DNA of 64,000 bases from Alopecurus myosuroides (Eukaryota; Streptophyta; Magnoliopsida; Poales; Poaceae), in contig CM054060.1 of NCBI GenBank assembly GCA_028641055.1, positions 315,337,682 through 315,401,681 on the forward strand, read 5' to 3'. The notes under the pieces are model-generated. The model did not search any database. It saw only the letters and a program-made list of their open reading frames with translations, and was not told the DNA's origin. Below, one piece after another: positions 22,609 through 32,821 of this stretch. Within the stretch, counting starts at the first letter, position 1, and each line of letters starts with the position of its first letter. The translations under genes were made by a program, and so were the position numbers.

Positions 22609-24540
22609 GCATCAATGGGTGTAGTCAATGGCTCCACTTGAGTGTGGCATAGTACTTCTCCCTCCGTCATCCGGTAACCCTCAATGGGGATTAATTCACC
22701 AATCCCTGTTCTTCTTATGACGATGGGAGGAATTGCATCTCCTAGAACACCATGATCTATACGCCCCCCATGGGAGCCGTTATCCTCATCAAACACCACG
22801 CCTATATATTCTTCAACTTGTCCGCTGGACTTGTTGTAGACTCTATAGGCGTGAGCATTTGTGGCATAGCCAACAAAGATACCCTCATAAGATTTGGTCT
22901 CAAATTTTGACAACCGTTTACCTTTCTTGCGAATGAAGCACTTTCAACCGAAGAGCTTGAAGTAAGATTCATCCGGTTTCTTGCCCGTGAGAATCTCATA
23001 GGGAGTCTTGTTCAAGATCTTGCGAAGATATAACCGGTTGAGAGAATGACACGCGGTGGAGACGGCTTCGGCCCAAATGTTATAGGGAGAAGAGAACTCC
23101 GCAATCATGGTCCTAGCCGCATCCATCAAAGTCCGGTTCTTTCTCTCCGCAACACCATTTTGTCGAGGGGTATAAGGAGTGGAATATTGATGAGCAATGC
23201 CCTCTTAACTAAGAAAACCCTCAACGGTATAGTTCTTCAACTCCGAGCCATTATCACTCCGGATGGCTAATATGGAAGCATTGTGTTGGCGCTCCACTAG
23301 AGTGATGAACTCGATGACTCTCTTTTGAGTTTAACTTTTCCTCTTGAAGAAATACACCCAAAAATATCTTGAATAATCATCCACAATCACCAATCAATGC
23401 TTCTTTCCTCCAAGACTATCATAAGATAGTGGACCAAAGAGATCTAAGTGAATGAGCTCGAGAATTCTTGTGGTGGAGATAGTATTCTTGGTTGGGTGAA
23501 GTTCTCCATGTTGCTTCCCAAAGGCACAAGAGCTATACACACGATCTTTATCAAACTTAGACTTGGTTAGACCTAGAACATGATTGCCACTTTGAAGGTC
23601 ATGCAACATCCTCATATTGGTGTGGGCTAACCGGCGATGCCAAAGCCAACCCACATTAACTTTAGCCATTAGGAATGTCGCAGCACACGTGTCTCCTTTA
23701 GAGAAGTCCACTACATACATGTCGTTCTCGACAAACCCAATAAAGGCTACTTTAAGAGTTGTTTCCCAAGTGATAATCACATTCTCTTTATTAAAGAAAG
23801 AGGAAAAGCCACAATTTGCAAGTTGAAGAACGGACATCAAATTATAACCAAGGGACTCAACAAGGAGAAAATTCTCAATCGATAAATCATTTGAGATAGC
23901 CACCTTGCCTCGTCCCAATACCTTAAGCTCGGAGTTGTCACCAATCGTGATGCAATTAAGATGAGATAATGGAGGTTCAATATTACTCATTGCGTCATTG
24001 CTTCCGGTCATATGTTGGGATGCACCACTATCCACCGTCCATCTACTCGACCCGGAAGCATTTCCCTATAAGATATTAATTTCTTGATTTAAGTACCCAT
24101 CCTTCAATGGGTCCTCTTTTGTTAGTAACAAGGGTCTTAGGAACCCAAATAGTCCAATGATAATCATCACCATAAGAACCACCAACGTATTTAGCATAAA
24201 CATGACCATCTCTAGATTTCATTAGGACATAAGATGGGTTATATTTTCCGGAGAAATCATTGTGAGTGATGCTCCCCCTAGAGGTATCATCACCCACAAT
24301 GGTGTTGGTCTCCTTCTCCTTGGTCACCTCTCCCTCTTTCACAAAGATAACTTTTTTAGAGGAGGAGGTGACATTCTTGGATTTCTTCTTTGACTTGGCA
24401 ACAAAGCCAAGTCCTTGCTTCCCTTTCTTAGCTCCTTGAGAACTTATGGTGTCATGGAAAATTTGCTCTTTTCCTACAATGTTAGTCGTAGTGCAAGAGG
24501 TAGGAATGATAGCAATGCTATTAGACGAAGATATCACTTG
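22609..24540 (-). pseudogene. Copia protease and integrase region
   Basis: On the minus strand, 24035-23394 starts with the aspartic protease signature DSGASQHMTG. Further on it has the integrase zinc-binding start (WHRRLAHTNMRMLHDL) and a CxxC-type half, VYSSCAFGKQ, in which the expected first Cys is Tyr (TAT for TGT). After a stop at about 23394 the core continues: an RSDNGSE block near 23260, QNGVAERKNRTLMDAAR near 23150-23110, then WAEAV and LNRL (23129-22944) and a C-terminal part with YEGIFVGYATNAHAYRVYNK (22913-22527 in frame, entering the LTR). Protease cuts the polyprotein and integrase joins cDNA to the host genome. Several stops and the lost Cys mean no active product. The upstream spacer 24537-24076 is Lys/Ser-rich and part of the gag-pro linker. 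Confidence 0.8.
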
Positions 24541-24597
24541 CTTATTAGATTGTTGAGCTAGAAGCTTATTTCGAGACTTGGTGAGTTTGTCATGAAT

Positions 24598-26633
24598 TTA
24601 TTTAAGAGGCGTGAACTCCTTTTCTAGTTTTTCATGACGCTCAACAAGTTCCTCATGAGCTATTACTAGCTTCAACTCTTCTTCTTCAAAGATCTTAAGT
24701 AAAGCAAGATATTTTTCATTATCTTTCCTAAGTTTGGAAACACTAATAGCATAAGTCTCCTCTAGACTACATAGTCTCTCTTCAAGAGAGGCCCTCATGG
24801 ATCTCTCTTTCTCAAGAGCTTTTACAAGCTCATTGCCATTATTCTCATGGCGACCACCATGTCTTTCCAAAGTCATGATGATTTCCTCCTTCTCATCTAT
24901 GAGAGAGTGATCATCATCAATTTGCCTCAAAAGGGCCTTTACCTTTTCTTTGGTTTCACCTTCAAGACTACATAACCAAGAGCCTAGATTCTTGGCCTCC
25001 TCATCATCAACAATGTTTTCAACACAATCCAATAATGAGGGAGAACTAGTAGCAATAGACTTGTAGGTGGAAGATATTACCGCGGTGGCTTTTGCCATGA
25101 GACACGTAGGTCGGATCGATGCCTTCTCATTGGGGGATTCAAATAGAGAGACCGATGAAAAGGAAGTCGTAGCTATGGCGACGTGGGAAACACCTACGAC
25201 TTCATCTTCTCCTTCATCTCCGGAGTAGTATGTTTCCAATGTGGGGCCTTCTTGAACATATATAGCCCTTGGGACTCTCCGAGCAAGATTCTTGTTTTGT
25301 GGAGATTTGTTCTTGTCCTTGCGAACGCGCTTCTCTTCATTCTCTTCTCTTGGCTCAAACGGGCACTCCTTGATGAAGTGATTTGCACTTCCACAATTGA
25401 AGCATGTCCTTGGCCGCACCCCTTCTTCTTGTAGATCTTGTTTCTTGAAGGTCTAGGAGCACCTGCCTTGTGAGCCTCCCATCTCTTCCACTAATCATGC
25501 ATGGTAAGAGCGATGCACTTATGAGCACCCTTGTATGTGTCTTCATAGTCCCCATCATCCTCATCATCCTCATCCACTTCTTCTATTCGAGCAACCGCCT
25601 TAGACTTCAAGGCGAGGTTTGGAGACTTTCCAACTCCTCTTGAGCGAGCGAGAGCATCATCCGTGCTCTTGTGAAATAAAGATATGGCTATGAACTCACT
25701 AATAACACCAATGGAGTTGAGGGAGTTGTAGTCCGATCTTGTTCGAATGCTAGTGCAGAGGTTCTTCTCAAAAGGACTTATGGCCTTGACAAACTTACTC
25801 TTGATCCGCTCATCGGAGATTTCCTCTTTTCCAAAGTCCCTTAATTAATTGCCAAGGGGTGACAACTCTTCTATATAGATCCTCGGGACTTTCATCTTCA
25901 AGCATAACAAAGTTCTCGGACTTGTCAAGAGCAACATCATACTTGGATGATGGATGCTAGCATTGCCTTGGAACAAGGTGTCAAGTTTATCCCAAACCTC
26001 CTTGGCGGTCTTGATACCGCGGATGTGTTCAAGATGTTCTATTGGGAAAGCTTTTTGGATAGTGACAAGAGCGGTCTTGTTGAGTTGAAATTCCACATCT
26101 TCTCTTGGAGTCAAGTTGCTTGCATCATGAGGGTGAAATCCATGGAGTATGCTTCTCCACAAAGCGGTGCAAGATCCTGAAATATGAGAGTCCATATCAA
26201 ACTTCCAAGAAGAAAATTCATTAGTGTTAAGCATGGGAGGAACTCCAACATTAACCATGTGTGGAATTGTGGCAATGGGATGGATAGAATCATAATTGGG
26301 AGGTGGTGGAACTTTTGAGTTAGACCCCAAACCATTAGTTGATTGGGACTTGGAGCCTTCGGAGCTCCCACCACTCTTAGCCTTTTTATCGGCTTTTGCC
26401 TTGGCTAAAACAATGTTAGTTTCCATTTCGGCGATGTCCGGAATGGACTCATCATCCGAGCTAACATCATCGGCGGTGAGAGGTGGTTCCTATGACTCCT
26501 TGGTTTTCCCCATCATGGCCTCCAACATTTTATTTATGCTATAAACCTCCGAACCAACACTAGAGCTAATCTTGGACAATTCTGTTTGGATGGTTCCAAC
26601 CGTTTCTTGTATGTTAGTTATAATGTCCGCCAT
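24598..26633 (-). pseudogene. Copia gag (UBN2-type capsid with zinc knuckle)
   Basis: The start is the ATG at 26633 on the minus strand, 100 bp after the 5' LTR. An in-frame TAG interrupts it after about 47 codons, and the same frame resumes (26426-25845) with the capsid-like block FSSWKFDMDSHISG and AKEVWDKLDTLFQG typical of UBN2/Copia gag. A TAA at about 25845 and later frameshifts follow. Frame 25419-24598 holds the zinc knuckle CFNCGSANHFIKECP (CX2CX4HX4C), a charged linker and a long coiled coil (EKERSMRASLEERLCSLEE region). Gag would form the virus-like particle and bind genomic RNA. At over 650 codons before decay it is long for Copia, which fits the SIRE/Maximus lineage. At least two stops and one frameshift. 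Confidence 0.8.
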
Positions 26634-26711
26634 TTTGGAGATTTCCGCACTAGAACCGTCGGGATCATTTTAATTGACCATTATACTCTTAGGCGGTTAA
26701 GCCCTTAGCAA

Positions 26712-26731
26712 GAGCCGAGGCTCTCATACCA
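26712..26731 (-). other. Copia primer binding site, tRNA-Met type
   Basis: On the minus strand, two bases after the 5' LTR: TGGTATGAGAGCCTCGGCT, close to the initiator tRNA-Met site TGGTATCAGAGC with one change in the core. Confidence 0.8.
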
Positions 26732-26733
26732 CT

Positions 26734-28054
26734 TGAAAGTGCACTATGGTCAACTAGAGGGGGGGTGAATAGGTTGACTACCAATTTTTCTTTTCTTTTC
26801 CTTTTAGTAGGGCTAAGCAAGATAAGATAAGGTTCTCTAGATGTGCAACTAGGTGAGAAACCTACGTGAACAAGATAAGATACGCAACGGAAGTAAAACA
26901 AAAGGTAGCAAGATAAACCACAAGTGTAAACAAGGAGACAAGGATATGGTTCCCGTAGTTCCTTCTCAAGAGAAGTACATCTACGTTGGAGAGGTGGGGA
27001 GCCACCTAGGCACTCCTCAATAGCACGGTTGTGCACACCTTATTCTCCTTGAGCTTCTCCGATGAGGGAGATTCTCATTTCCACTATGAGGTCAACTTGA
27101 AGGCGTTGACCAAACCTTTACACGAGCTTGAGGTCACTCCACAAGATGGATGGAGGCTCTCAAGCAATCTGAAGCTTCTTGCAACAAGGTGGAAGCTACA
27201 AGCACAAGATCTACTAAGGTTTCTAGGCCTCAAGTAGGATTCTAGATCTACTAGGATGTGGTGGATGGATTTGAAATTCCTTTCGTGGAATCACGGATCT
27301 AGGTCTCCTCTAGCTCTCCACAAAGTTTGGGAGTGTTTGGGTGGTTGGAGAGGGAGGTCTAGGAGGTTGAAGTTTTCATTAATGGATAGGAGAGAGTGGG
27401 AAAAGCTTAAGCATTTACGAGATAGGGGAAGGCTTTAAATACCCTTCCCCAAATCTTGTTGTTGGGCAGATCGACGCAGCACCGGAGGCTCCGGTGGCCT
27501 TCACATACGCGCACATGTGCAAGCACTTTCCTTCGAACTGGATCCTGCAGGGCGGAGGCTCCGCCCACCGAAGGCTCCGCTGCGGCCTCCGCTCTTATGC
27601 ACCCGAAGGTATTTTTGGCGGAGGCCACACCGGAGGCTCCACAGTGGGGTAGTGGACCCAGCGGAGGCTCCGGTGGTTTCACCGGAGGCTCCGCCCACCG
27701 GAGGTTCACCGGAGGCTCCGCTGCGTCCTCCGCTCTTATGCACCCAAAGGTGTTTTTTAGCGGAGGCCACACCGGATCCACCACCGGAGGCCCGCGCCTG
27801 GATGGGCTGGGAAATGTATGGGGCGGATGTTCCGGTGGTATCACCGGAGCCTCCGCTTCTTGCAAAAATGGTTCTTCGATTTTGTTTCTTCGAGCTCTTT
27901 CCATTCGAAACATTTTTGTAACCCATTGAGATTGTGTAATTGTTGAACCTAGGCATTTTCATATATATCTAATAGGACCTGTAAATACTCTCAAATAGAC
28001 ATTAGTCCAATAGTCATGTTTTCATTAATTATCAAAATGGAAGATGATCTTTCA
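26734..28054 (-). repeat. Copia 5' LTR (right copy)
   Basis: 1321 bp with TG...CA ends, matching 9347-10693. It lies on the upstream side of gag, so it is the promoter LTR. Repeats of GGAGGCTCCGGTGG fill 27481-27860. Confidence 0.92.
27433..27441 (-). promoter_or_regulatory. TATA-like box of the Copia 5' LTR
   Basis: The minus strand reads GGGTATTTAAAGCC; transcription would run leftward into gag. The same box is at 10040-10048. Confidence 0.5.
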
Positions 28055-28144
28055 CCAGGGCGCCGAGCTGGCCGGTGACGACTTCCAGGCTACACCCCCG
28101 ACTATGGATTCCTCGGCCTCAACGAGTTCGTCAACGTCGATTGA

Positions 28145-28371
28145 CACTAGCGCGTGACTAATTCGTATGGTTTTGTAATGTCAAACCTTTAAATTATGGC
28201 AAAAAAACATAATTATGTAAAACTTTATTATTTTTGTATTTGCACAATTAAAAAAATTGAGGAAAAAATGCTTTGTGGGTTTTTGTTGGGGGCGCCGAGT
28301 GGGGACGGGCCGCCCCCGTGGGAGCGGCGTCGTCCGTACGATTCCCAAAGGATCGCCCTAGACTCCTACTA
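28145..28371. other. 3' untranslated tail of the PIF-like element
   Basis: After the last coding piece comes an A/T-rich stretch (28160-28270), then GC-rich subterminal sequence leading to the right TIR. No gene. Confidence 0.5.
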
Positions 28372-28393
28372 GAGGGCGCGACTGGAGATGCTC
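28372..28393 (-). repeat. Right TIR of the PIF-like element
   Basis: Ends ...CTGGAGATGCTC, the inverse of GAGCATCTCCA at 5034, followed by TAG. Confidence 0.65.
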
Positions 28394-28542
28394 TAGGTCA
28401 AGCGGTCCTTCTACATTTCAAATCGAAGTCAAAGTCATCAAATCAAAGAAACAATCAAAGAAAATTAAAAGAACGATTTTGTTCCGTCTTCACCCACTTC
28501 GCGATACGTCGCCCCCTTCGTCACACTCCATCCCAATCGTGC

Positions 28543-28744
28543 GAGTTAATTCCATCTGTGGTCACCGAACTAAACGTGCCTGCGCACTTTGGTCACCGTA
28601 CAAATCGAAGACACAATTACGGTCATCATAGACACGTGGAAGGCCCAAGTACGGTCACTGTTTTCATTTGGGCAGCGTATGTGCCTACGTGGCAATGCGC
28701 AGGGCCCGCTGGTCAGGTGTGCTAGGTCGTGCGGCACAACACCC
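28543..28744 (+). repeat. Left long TIR of the Mutator-like element
   Basis: Pairs inversely with 31313-31494. Shared phrases include GCCTACGTGGCAATGC, TTTGGTCACC and CGTGCGGCACAACACC. Confidence 0.85.
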
Positions 28745-28874
28745 AGGGGGTTAAATGCAAAATCGTCATTTTGTTAAAATGGGGAGAAGCATACGAAGCC
28801 CCAATTCCCCAATTCTTTCTGCAATCCCTAGCTTTTCCTTCTACGCTCTCTGCTCTCGCTCGATTCGACGAAGG

Positions 28875-29430
28875 ATGGCTGGAGGTAGCCTTGGCACGTC
28901 GGCCGGAAGCTCGTCCCAGTCTTCCCTCCGGCGCCGGGGCCCCTATATTCCACTAATTAATTGCCCAAACTGTGAGAAGTTCGCGAATCGGTTGGTGTCC
29001 GGGACAGAGGAGCATGATGGCTGGGTGTTCTTCAGATGCAAGACTCGTGGGGTACGTAAATCTTGTTGTTTGTTACTGCATTAGGGAAATTTGTAGTCTT
29101 GGTTTGGCGTCCGAATGCAAATTGTGGCAAAGGGAGCTCGGAAAACTTCATTTTTTATTAGTTATATTTCAATTTACAGTTCGGTTGCGATTTTTGGCAT
29201 TGGGAGCTCGAATATGTTCATTATTTGTGGACAACCGTATCATTGGTGGTGAAGCTGCTGTTCTGGCCATAGAATGGGCAGAGGATAGAAGGAAGGCTTT
29301 GAAGCGCAAGCAGGAAGAGGAGAAGTTCAGAGTGGCAGTTTCGAAACTGAAGACAGAAGAGGAGCAGCGCGGAACTGAAACCAAAGAGCTGCAGCAGACT
29401 ATGAATTCACTAGTTGTTGCACTGGCTTAA
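28875..29430 (+). pseudogene. GRF-type zinc-finger protein gene, frameshifted
   Basis: The ATG at 28875 opens MAGGSLGTSAGSSSQSS, a Ser/Gly-rich N-terminus I recall from a high-copy cereal family. Exon 1 (28875-29051) holds CPNC and FFRC, and exon 2 (29180-29430) starts FGCDFWHWE, completing the C-x2-C ... C ... C pattern of GRF zinc fingers, which bind nucleic acid. The intron (29052-29179) has GTACGT and TTTACAG ends. In exon 2 a one-base loss near 29229 (TTGTGGAC where TTGGTGGAC is expected) breaks the frame; the shifted frame then stays open through a Lys/Glu-rich helix to TAA at 29428-29430. The gene starts about 130 bp inside the left inverted repeat's end, so the repeat may supply the promoter. 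No transposase-like residues are visible. Role unknown. Confidence 0.7.
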
Positions 29431-30129
29431 GCTGTGTTGTTGTTGAAGTTAGTTGTAGGCCTTGTTTCTGTGATGTTGTTGATGTTAGTGCTCAAGAAAT
29501 GATGAGGTAAAATGATGTTGTGCGTGTGTAACTGAAGTAGTAATTGTGGCTGTGTGTATGTGTGCGTGGAGAACTGAGTTATAATGTTGAGTGTGTCTGT
29601 GTTTGTCTAAATGGAATGCAATTTGGTTGTTAGCTGTGAACTCCTGTGAATTTGTTGCGGTCTCGGGCAAAATGGAATGCAATTTGGGAAAACAATAGCA
29701 CACAAGCCATCAGGCAAAATGGAATATGAAGTTGTTAATCGTGAACTCCTGTGAATTTGTTAACTGTGAACTCCTCTGAAGTTGTTTTGCCCAAATTTGT
29801 GCCTGTGAAGTGTATGCATTGTGTACAAAAAGAAATTTAGAGCATATATTGGTGCTTCTTGGCTCCCAGATTGCAAACAATCATTTATAAGTAGTACACT
29901 ATACAGATTGCATTTAGCCATAATACCCATCTTGCTTATAAAGAAAGTACACTATCCAGATTACAAACAAAACACGGCAAGAGGTTTAAGTACTTGCAAA
30001 CATACTCTGATTTAGAATCAGTTCACAAAACACGGCAAGAGGTTTAAGTGCAGAGAGCCTTCTTGGAACAAAAAATGCCACAGGTTTAACAGAGAACCTT
30101 CAGTGGTCTACATAAGCATTGAAATTACA
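29431..30129. other. Spacer between the two convergent genes, with short repeats
   Basis: No gene. Near 29630-29790 CTGTGAACTCCTGTGAATTT recurs about three times and AAATGGAATGCAATTTGG twice. CACGGCAAGAGGTTTAAGT occurs twice near 29970-30050. Confidence 0.6.
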
Positions 30130-30630
30130 TCACCTAAATTCATCGAACATGTTCACTCTAGTGGGCATTGCAAGAACATATGGAGTTGACTGAGAACTCT
30201 GGCCAACTCTTTTGGCAGCTTTGTTGGCAGCTCTCTGCTCAGCTGCTAGCTTCTTCTCTCCATCTTTTTTCACAGCAAGTTCTTTCTTTCTCTTTTCAGC
30301 TAGTTCTTTCTTTGTTTCAGCTACAAATTTTCTGGTATGCTCTCTAGCCATTTTGGTAATCTCAGCATCATACCTTCTCTTCTCCCTCTTTTCGGCAGCT
30401 ACTCTTGCTTTTTCTTGTGCTTCTTCTGCCTTTCTCTTTTCTTGGTCGAGTCTTTTCCTATCTAGCTCCTCTACTTTCTTCACTTGTGCTTCATATTTTG
30501 CTTCTAAGATAGCAATCTTTCTGTCTTCATTGGCTTTGTTTTTCTCTTGCTGCATCGCCAATAGCCTTTGCGCCAAATCACCTTGTCTGATAGTGCTGCT
30601 CCTTGGTTGATCATGTATTTCTTGGTTCAT
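30130..30630 (-). CDS. Highly charged coiled-coil protein (Mutator-like element cargo)
   Basis: Open frame of 166 codons on the minus strand, ATG at 30630, TAA-proximal end at 30130. After about 15 residues the chain is almost entirely Lys, Glu, Arg, Ala and Gln in heptad-like order to about residue 145, so a long coiled coil is predicted. The tail (TPYVLAMPTRVNMFDEFR) is uncharged and ends in FDEF. No catalytic motif is seen. The ATG may not be the true start: an acceptor-like TATGTAG lies about 30 bp upstream, and a possible first exon with a GTAAGC donor lies at 31040-31262 near the right inverted repeat. The gene runs toward the GRF gene. It may be a nuclear accessory protein or a captured host fragment; I do not recognise it. 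Confidence 0.5.
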   Translation of the reverse strand: MNQEIHDQPRSSTIRQGDLAQRLLAMQQEKNKANEDRKIAILEAKYEAQVKKVEELDRKRLDQEKRKAEEAQEKARVAAEKREKRRYDAEITKMAREHTRKFVAETKKELAEKRKKELAVKKDGEKKLAAEQRAANKAAKRVGQSSQSTPYVLAMPTRVNMFDEFR

Positions 30631-31039
30631 TGTGCAACATCATAATCCATACTACATATACACAAATTTGGTAAATAAATGTGACAACTTTACTGAACTG
30701 AACCAACAGTGAACACATGTACTGCATTATAATCTCAAGAAAAAAATGGTACATGCTCCTACAACAAGTATACATATACTATATCATATTCCAAACTAAA
30801 TCCACACAAAATTGCTAAGTATATATGCCCAAAATCACTTAAACCGTACCCCCAAAACCCAACCCAATATGGATAACCCTAAGAACTTCAAAGCCTATAA
30901 AGCTAGCAGATTTAACAAATAATATACAGAATCCATGATAAAGAACATCAATAACAAGCAAATCGAGACACTCCACGCAGCGATTCGCCAAAAAAAGGCA
31001 AATTTCAGTCCGATTCAACCTAGGTTCAGTGTAGGCTTA

Positions 31040-31262
31040 CCATACTGCGGTGCGGGAGCGCCTTCGGGGCGCCGATGAGGAACCATGGACCGGCGGCGGG
31101 ATGAGCCGCCGTTGCACCCGTCACTTCGCCGCACGGCGGCACCAGTCACCAAACGAGCCGCCCCGACCTCTCGCTTCCGCCTCTTCCTCTTCTTTCCTCT
31201 GTTCTCGAACTAATCGTTTGAGTGGAGACGGGGTGGGGTCATTTACGTGAGTGGAGGCAGGG
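31040..31262 (-). other. Possible first exon of the coiled-coil gene
   Basis: GC-rich minus-strand stretch between the right inverted repeat and a GTAAGC donor (plus-strand complement at 31034-31039). It encodes Arg/Glu-rich sequence in one frame with one stop. The 30631-31033 interval is AT-rich and intron-like. Confidence 0.3.
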
Positions 31263-31312
31263 TAAATTTGTGTTTTCTGGGTTCTTTAGGGTGTTTTCCG
31301 CAAAGTTCTGCT

Positions 31313-31494
31313 AGGTGTTGTGCCGCACGACCCAGCACCCCTGACCAGCGGGCCCTTCGCATTGCCACGTAGGCACATATGCTGCCCAAATGAAAACAGC
31401 GACCATACTTGCGCCTTCAACATGTCTATTATGACCGTAATCGTGTCTTCGATTTGTATGGTGACCAAAGTGCGCTCGCACGTTTAGTTCGGTA
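31313..31494 (-). repeat. Right long TIR of the Mutator-like element (inner part)
   Basis: Inverse of 28560-28744. The outer 20 bp lie at 32827-32846, beyond the solo LTR. Confidence 0.85.
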
Positions 31495-32821
31495 TGTTGG
31501 GAATATGCCCTAGAGGCAATCATGTATGATGTATTCCCACTGTATTCATAAAGTTATTAAGTTGTCCTTGTTTTGAACATCTGATATATGTCATTGAATA
31601 TGTGATTCGATTGTGGAACTATATATTCATGTTGTTCATACTAGATTGTCCTTGGTCATTTAGGTTGTGCTGGGCACACACCCTAGACTAATGTGAGTAT
31701 TGGCTGATGACACAGTTCCACTTGTCATGGGCATGGTGATGCCATTCCAATGTTCACGGACTTGGCTAAAGAGTTTAGCAAGTCGGACTGGCCCACATTG
31801 AGATGCAACGAGCAAGTCGTCATTTGCATGTCTCAATCAATGTAATCCTTAGACCTGAGGTTGTCGCATAATCCGAGTTGTGGATCACCGACTTAGGTTC
31901 TGTCAAACGTTGTTCTGTGACAAGGCAACTATAAAAGCAGAGTTTGGGTCGAATGAGAAGCAAGCTGCGTGATGTGGATAATCAAGATGGAATTTTGCCC
32001 CTCCGAATGGAGAGATATTCTCTGGGCCCTCTCGAGTGATATGATTCAGGAAGCATGGCCATGCGCGACTCAGTTAAGTGTTAACTGTGTCGGTTGACTA
32101 AGAGTTAGTCAGATGAATCACATATCACGGATCGAGAAGAGAGTTGAACTATTAAAGGGATGACGATAAATCGCCTATAGTTCGACAAGGTATATCGTGA
32201 GGCAAAAGGGACTAAGATGTATATCACATTGAAAGGTATGTCATCATGACTTAATGGGACTTAGGAGTCGGCAGGTTCTGCTAGGAGCCGCTACCGATTG
32301 ATCGATTGAGAGTCGGACTCCAATCGTGTCCAAGTCGCCATGAGCCTGCAGGGTCAGACAATTAAGAGCGGGAGCAAGTATTGGTTGGGTTGGACCCGAA
32401 CCGGAAATGGACTGAGTTAGTGAGTCGGAATCACAGAGGGAATGGGCCACAAGTGTTGTGCAGCCCATTACCATACGCTATATAAAGAGGGGCGCAGGTT
32501 GCCCATCGGGCAAGTAAGTCTACTCCCATGCGTTGGGAATCCTAGCCCCACTCAGTCCAGCCGTCGCACCAGACCTAGCAGTCTGCCGTCGGAGCTCCTC
32601 CTCATATGTGTGGATACCGGCAGAGGTGTTGTACGTTCAGCACTTCGACGTTCGAGGGATTGGATCGGCCGGACCGGATCGTGGGACTGCACTGCCCCGA
32701 CGCGCTTCATCGATAATCCGCAACCGCGCGTCTAGTGGTAACCATCGTGGCCTTCTACCTCGGCTAGATCTTGGGAGCATCGCATAGGAAAAGTTTTCGT
32801 TGATCCTTACGCGCCCCAACA
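31495..32821 (+). mobile_element. Solo LTR (Copia-type), TSD CGGTA
   Basis: 1327 bp starting TGTTGGGAATATGCCC and ending ...GCGCCCCAACA, with TGTTGGG/CCCAACA inverted ends. Perfect 5-bp duplication CGGTA at 31490-31494 and 32822-32826. A TATATAAA box lies at 32479-32486. The beginning resembles BARE/Angela-type Copia LTRs of Triticeae. No internal domain remains. It sits inside the right TIR of the Mutator-like element and so is younger than it. Confidence 0.9.
32479..32486 (+). promoter_or_regulatory. TATA box in the solo LTR
   Basis: CTATATAAAGAGG, about 340 bp before the LTR end. Confidence 0.5.

Larger units (their letters stand above)
9347..28054 (-). mobile_element. Ty1/Copia LTR retrotransposon (SIRE/Maximus-like lineage), TSD CCAGG
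   Basis: Two LTRs (9347-10693 and 26734-28054) begin TGAAAGTGCACTATGG and end ...GATCTTTCA. The element is flanked by CCAGG at 9342-9346 and 28055-28059. On the minus strand the order is LTR, tRNA-Met primer site, gag, protease, integrase, RT, RNase H, an extra 3' coding region, polypurine tract, LTR, which is Copia order. Length without the nested element is about 11.8 kb. The long gag and the 3' extra region point to the SIRE/Maximus lineage; this is inference. All reading frames carry lesions. It sits in the PIF-like element's gene and is split at 15677-22603 by another LTR element. Confidence 0.9.
5352..28144 (+). pseudogene. ORF1-type SANT/NAM-associated DNA-binding protein of the PIF-like element, split by insertions
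   Basis: The start is chosen at 5352 (MPPKGPPRPPPKNVK). Fragments in several frames rebuild a known plant family: a Pro/Lys-rich N-terminus; a low-complexity region with GFDPNS (near 5770) and FEDGVHNIF (near 5920); an acidic linker (6140-6220); a SANT/trihelix-like block with WTVKEDEFLIDSW and DSYWKRI (6270-6400); DRNQNALAHRW (6428-6460); then LHCFNKL and KWKK (7185-7235); and a basic, helical C-terminus (8955-9180) ending in Copia-split Ser/Thr-rich sequence (28060-28144). A GT-AG intron lies at 7051-7129. This resembles NAM-associated C-terminal domain (PF14303) proteins, related to the Myb-like ORF1 of PIF/Harbinger elements, which work with a separate DDE protein. The gene is dead: frameshifts near 5500-5650 and 6130-6430, plus insertions of a LINE (6537), a solo LTR (7312) and the Copia (9347). 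Confidence 0.65.
5034..28393 (+). mobile_element. PIF/Harbinger-like TIR element carrying an ORF1-type gene (interrupted by three insertions)
   Basis: Terminal inverted repeats of about 22 bp: left GAGCATCTCCACTCGCG..., right (read on the minus strand) GAGCATCTCCAGTCGCG..., three mismatches in 22. Three-base flanks TAA (5031-5033) and TAG (28394-28396) fit an imperfect PIF/Harbinger TWA-type duplication. With the LINE fragment, solo LTR and Copia removed, about 2.5 kb remains. The only coding content is a SANT/NAM-associated gene like the DNA-binding ORF1 of this superfamily; no DDE transposase is present, so the element is non-autonomous. The superfamily assignment is inferred from TIR style, TSD length and ORF type. 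Confidence 0.6.

Noticed and set aside
29607..29790. Possible CRISPR-like repeat array
   Set aside because: Unequal spacing, only two or three diverged units and a plant genomic setting; these are simple short repeats.
30212..30610. 132-codon plus-strand Ser/Phe-rich frame
   Set aside because: Shadow of the charged coiled-coil gene on the minus strand; AAG/GAA-rich codons read backwards give Ser/Phe.
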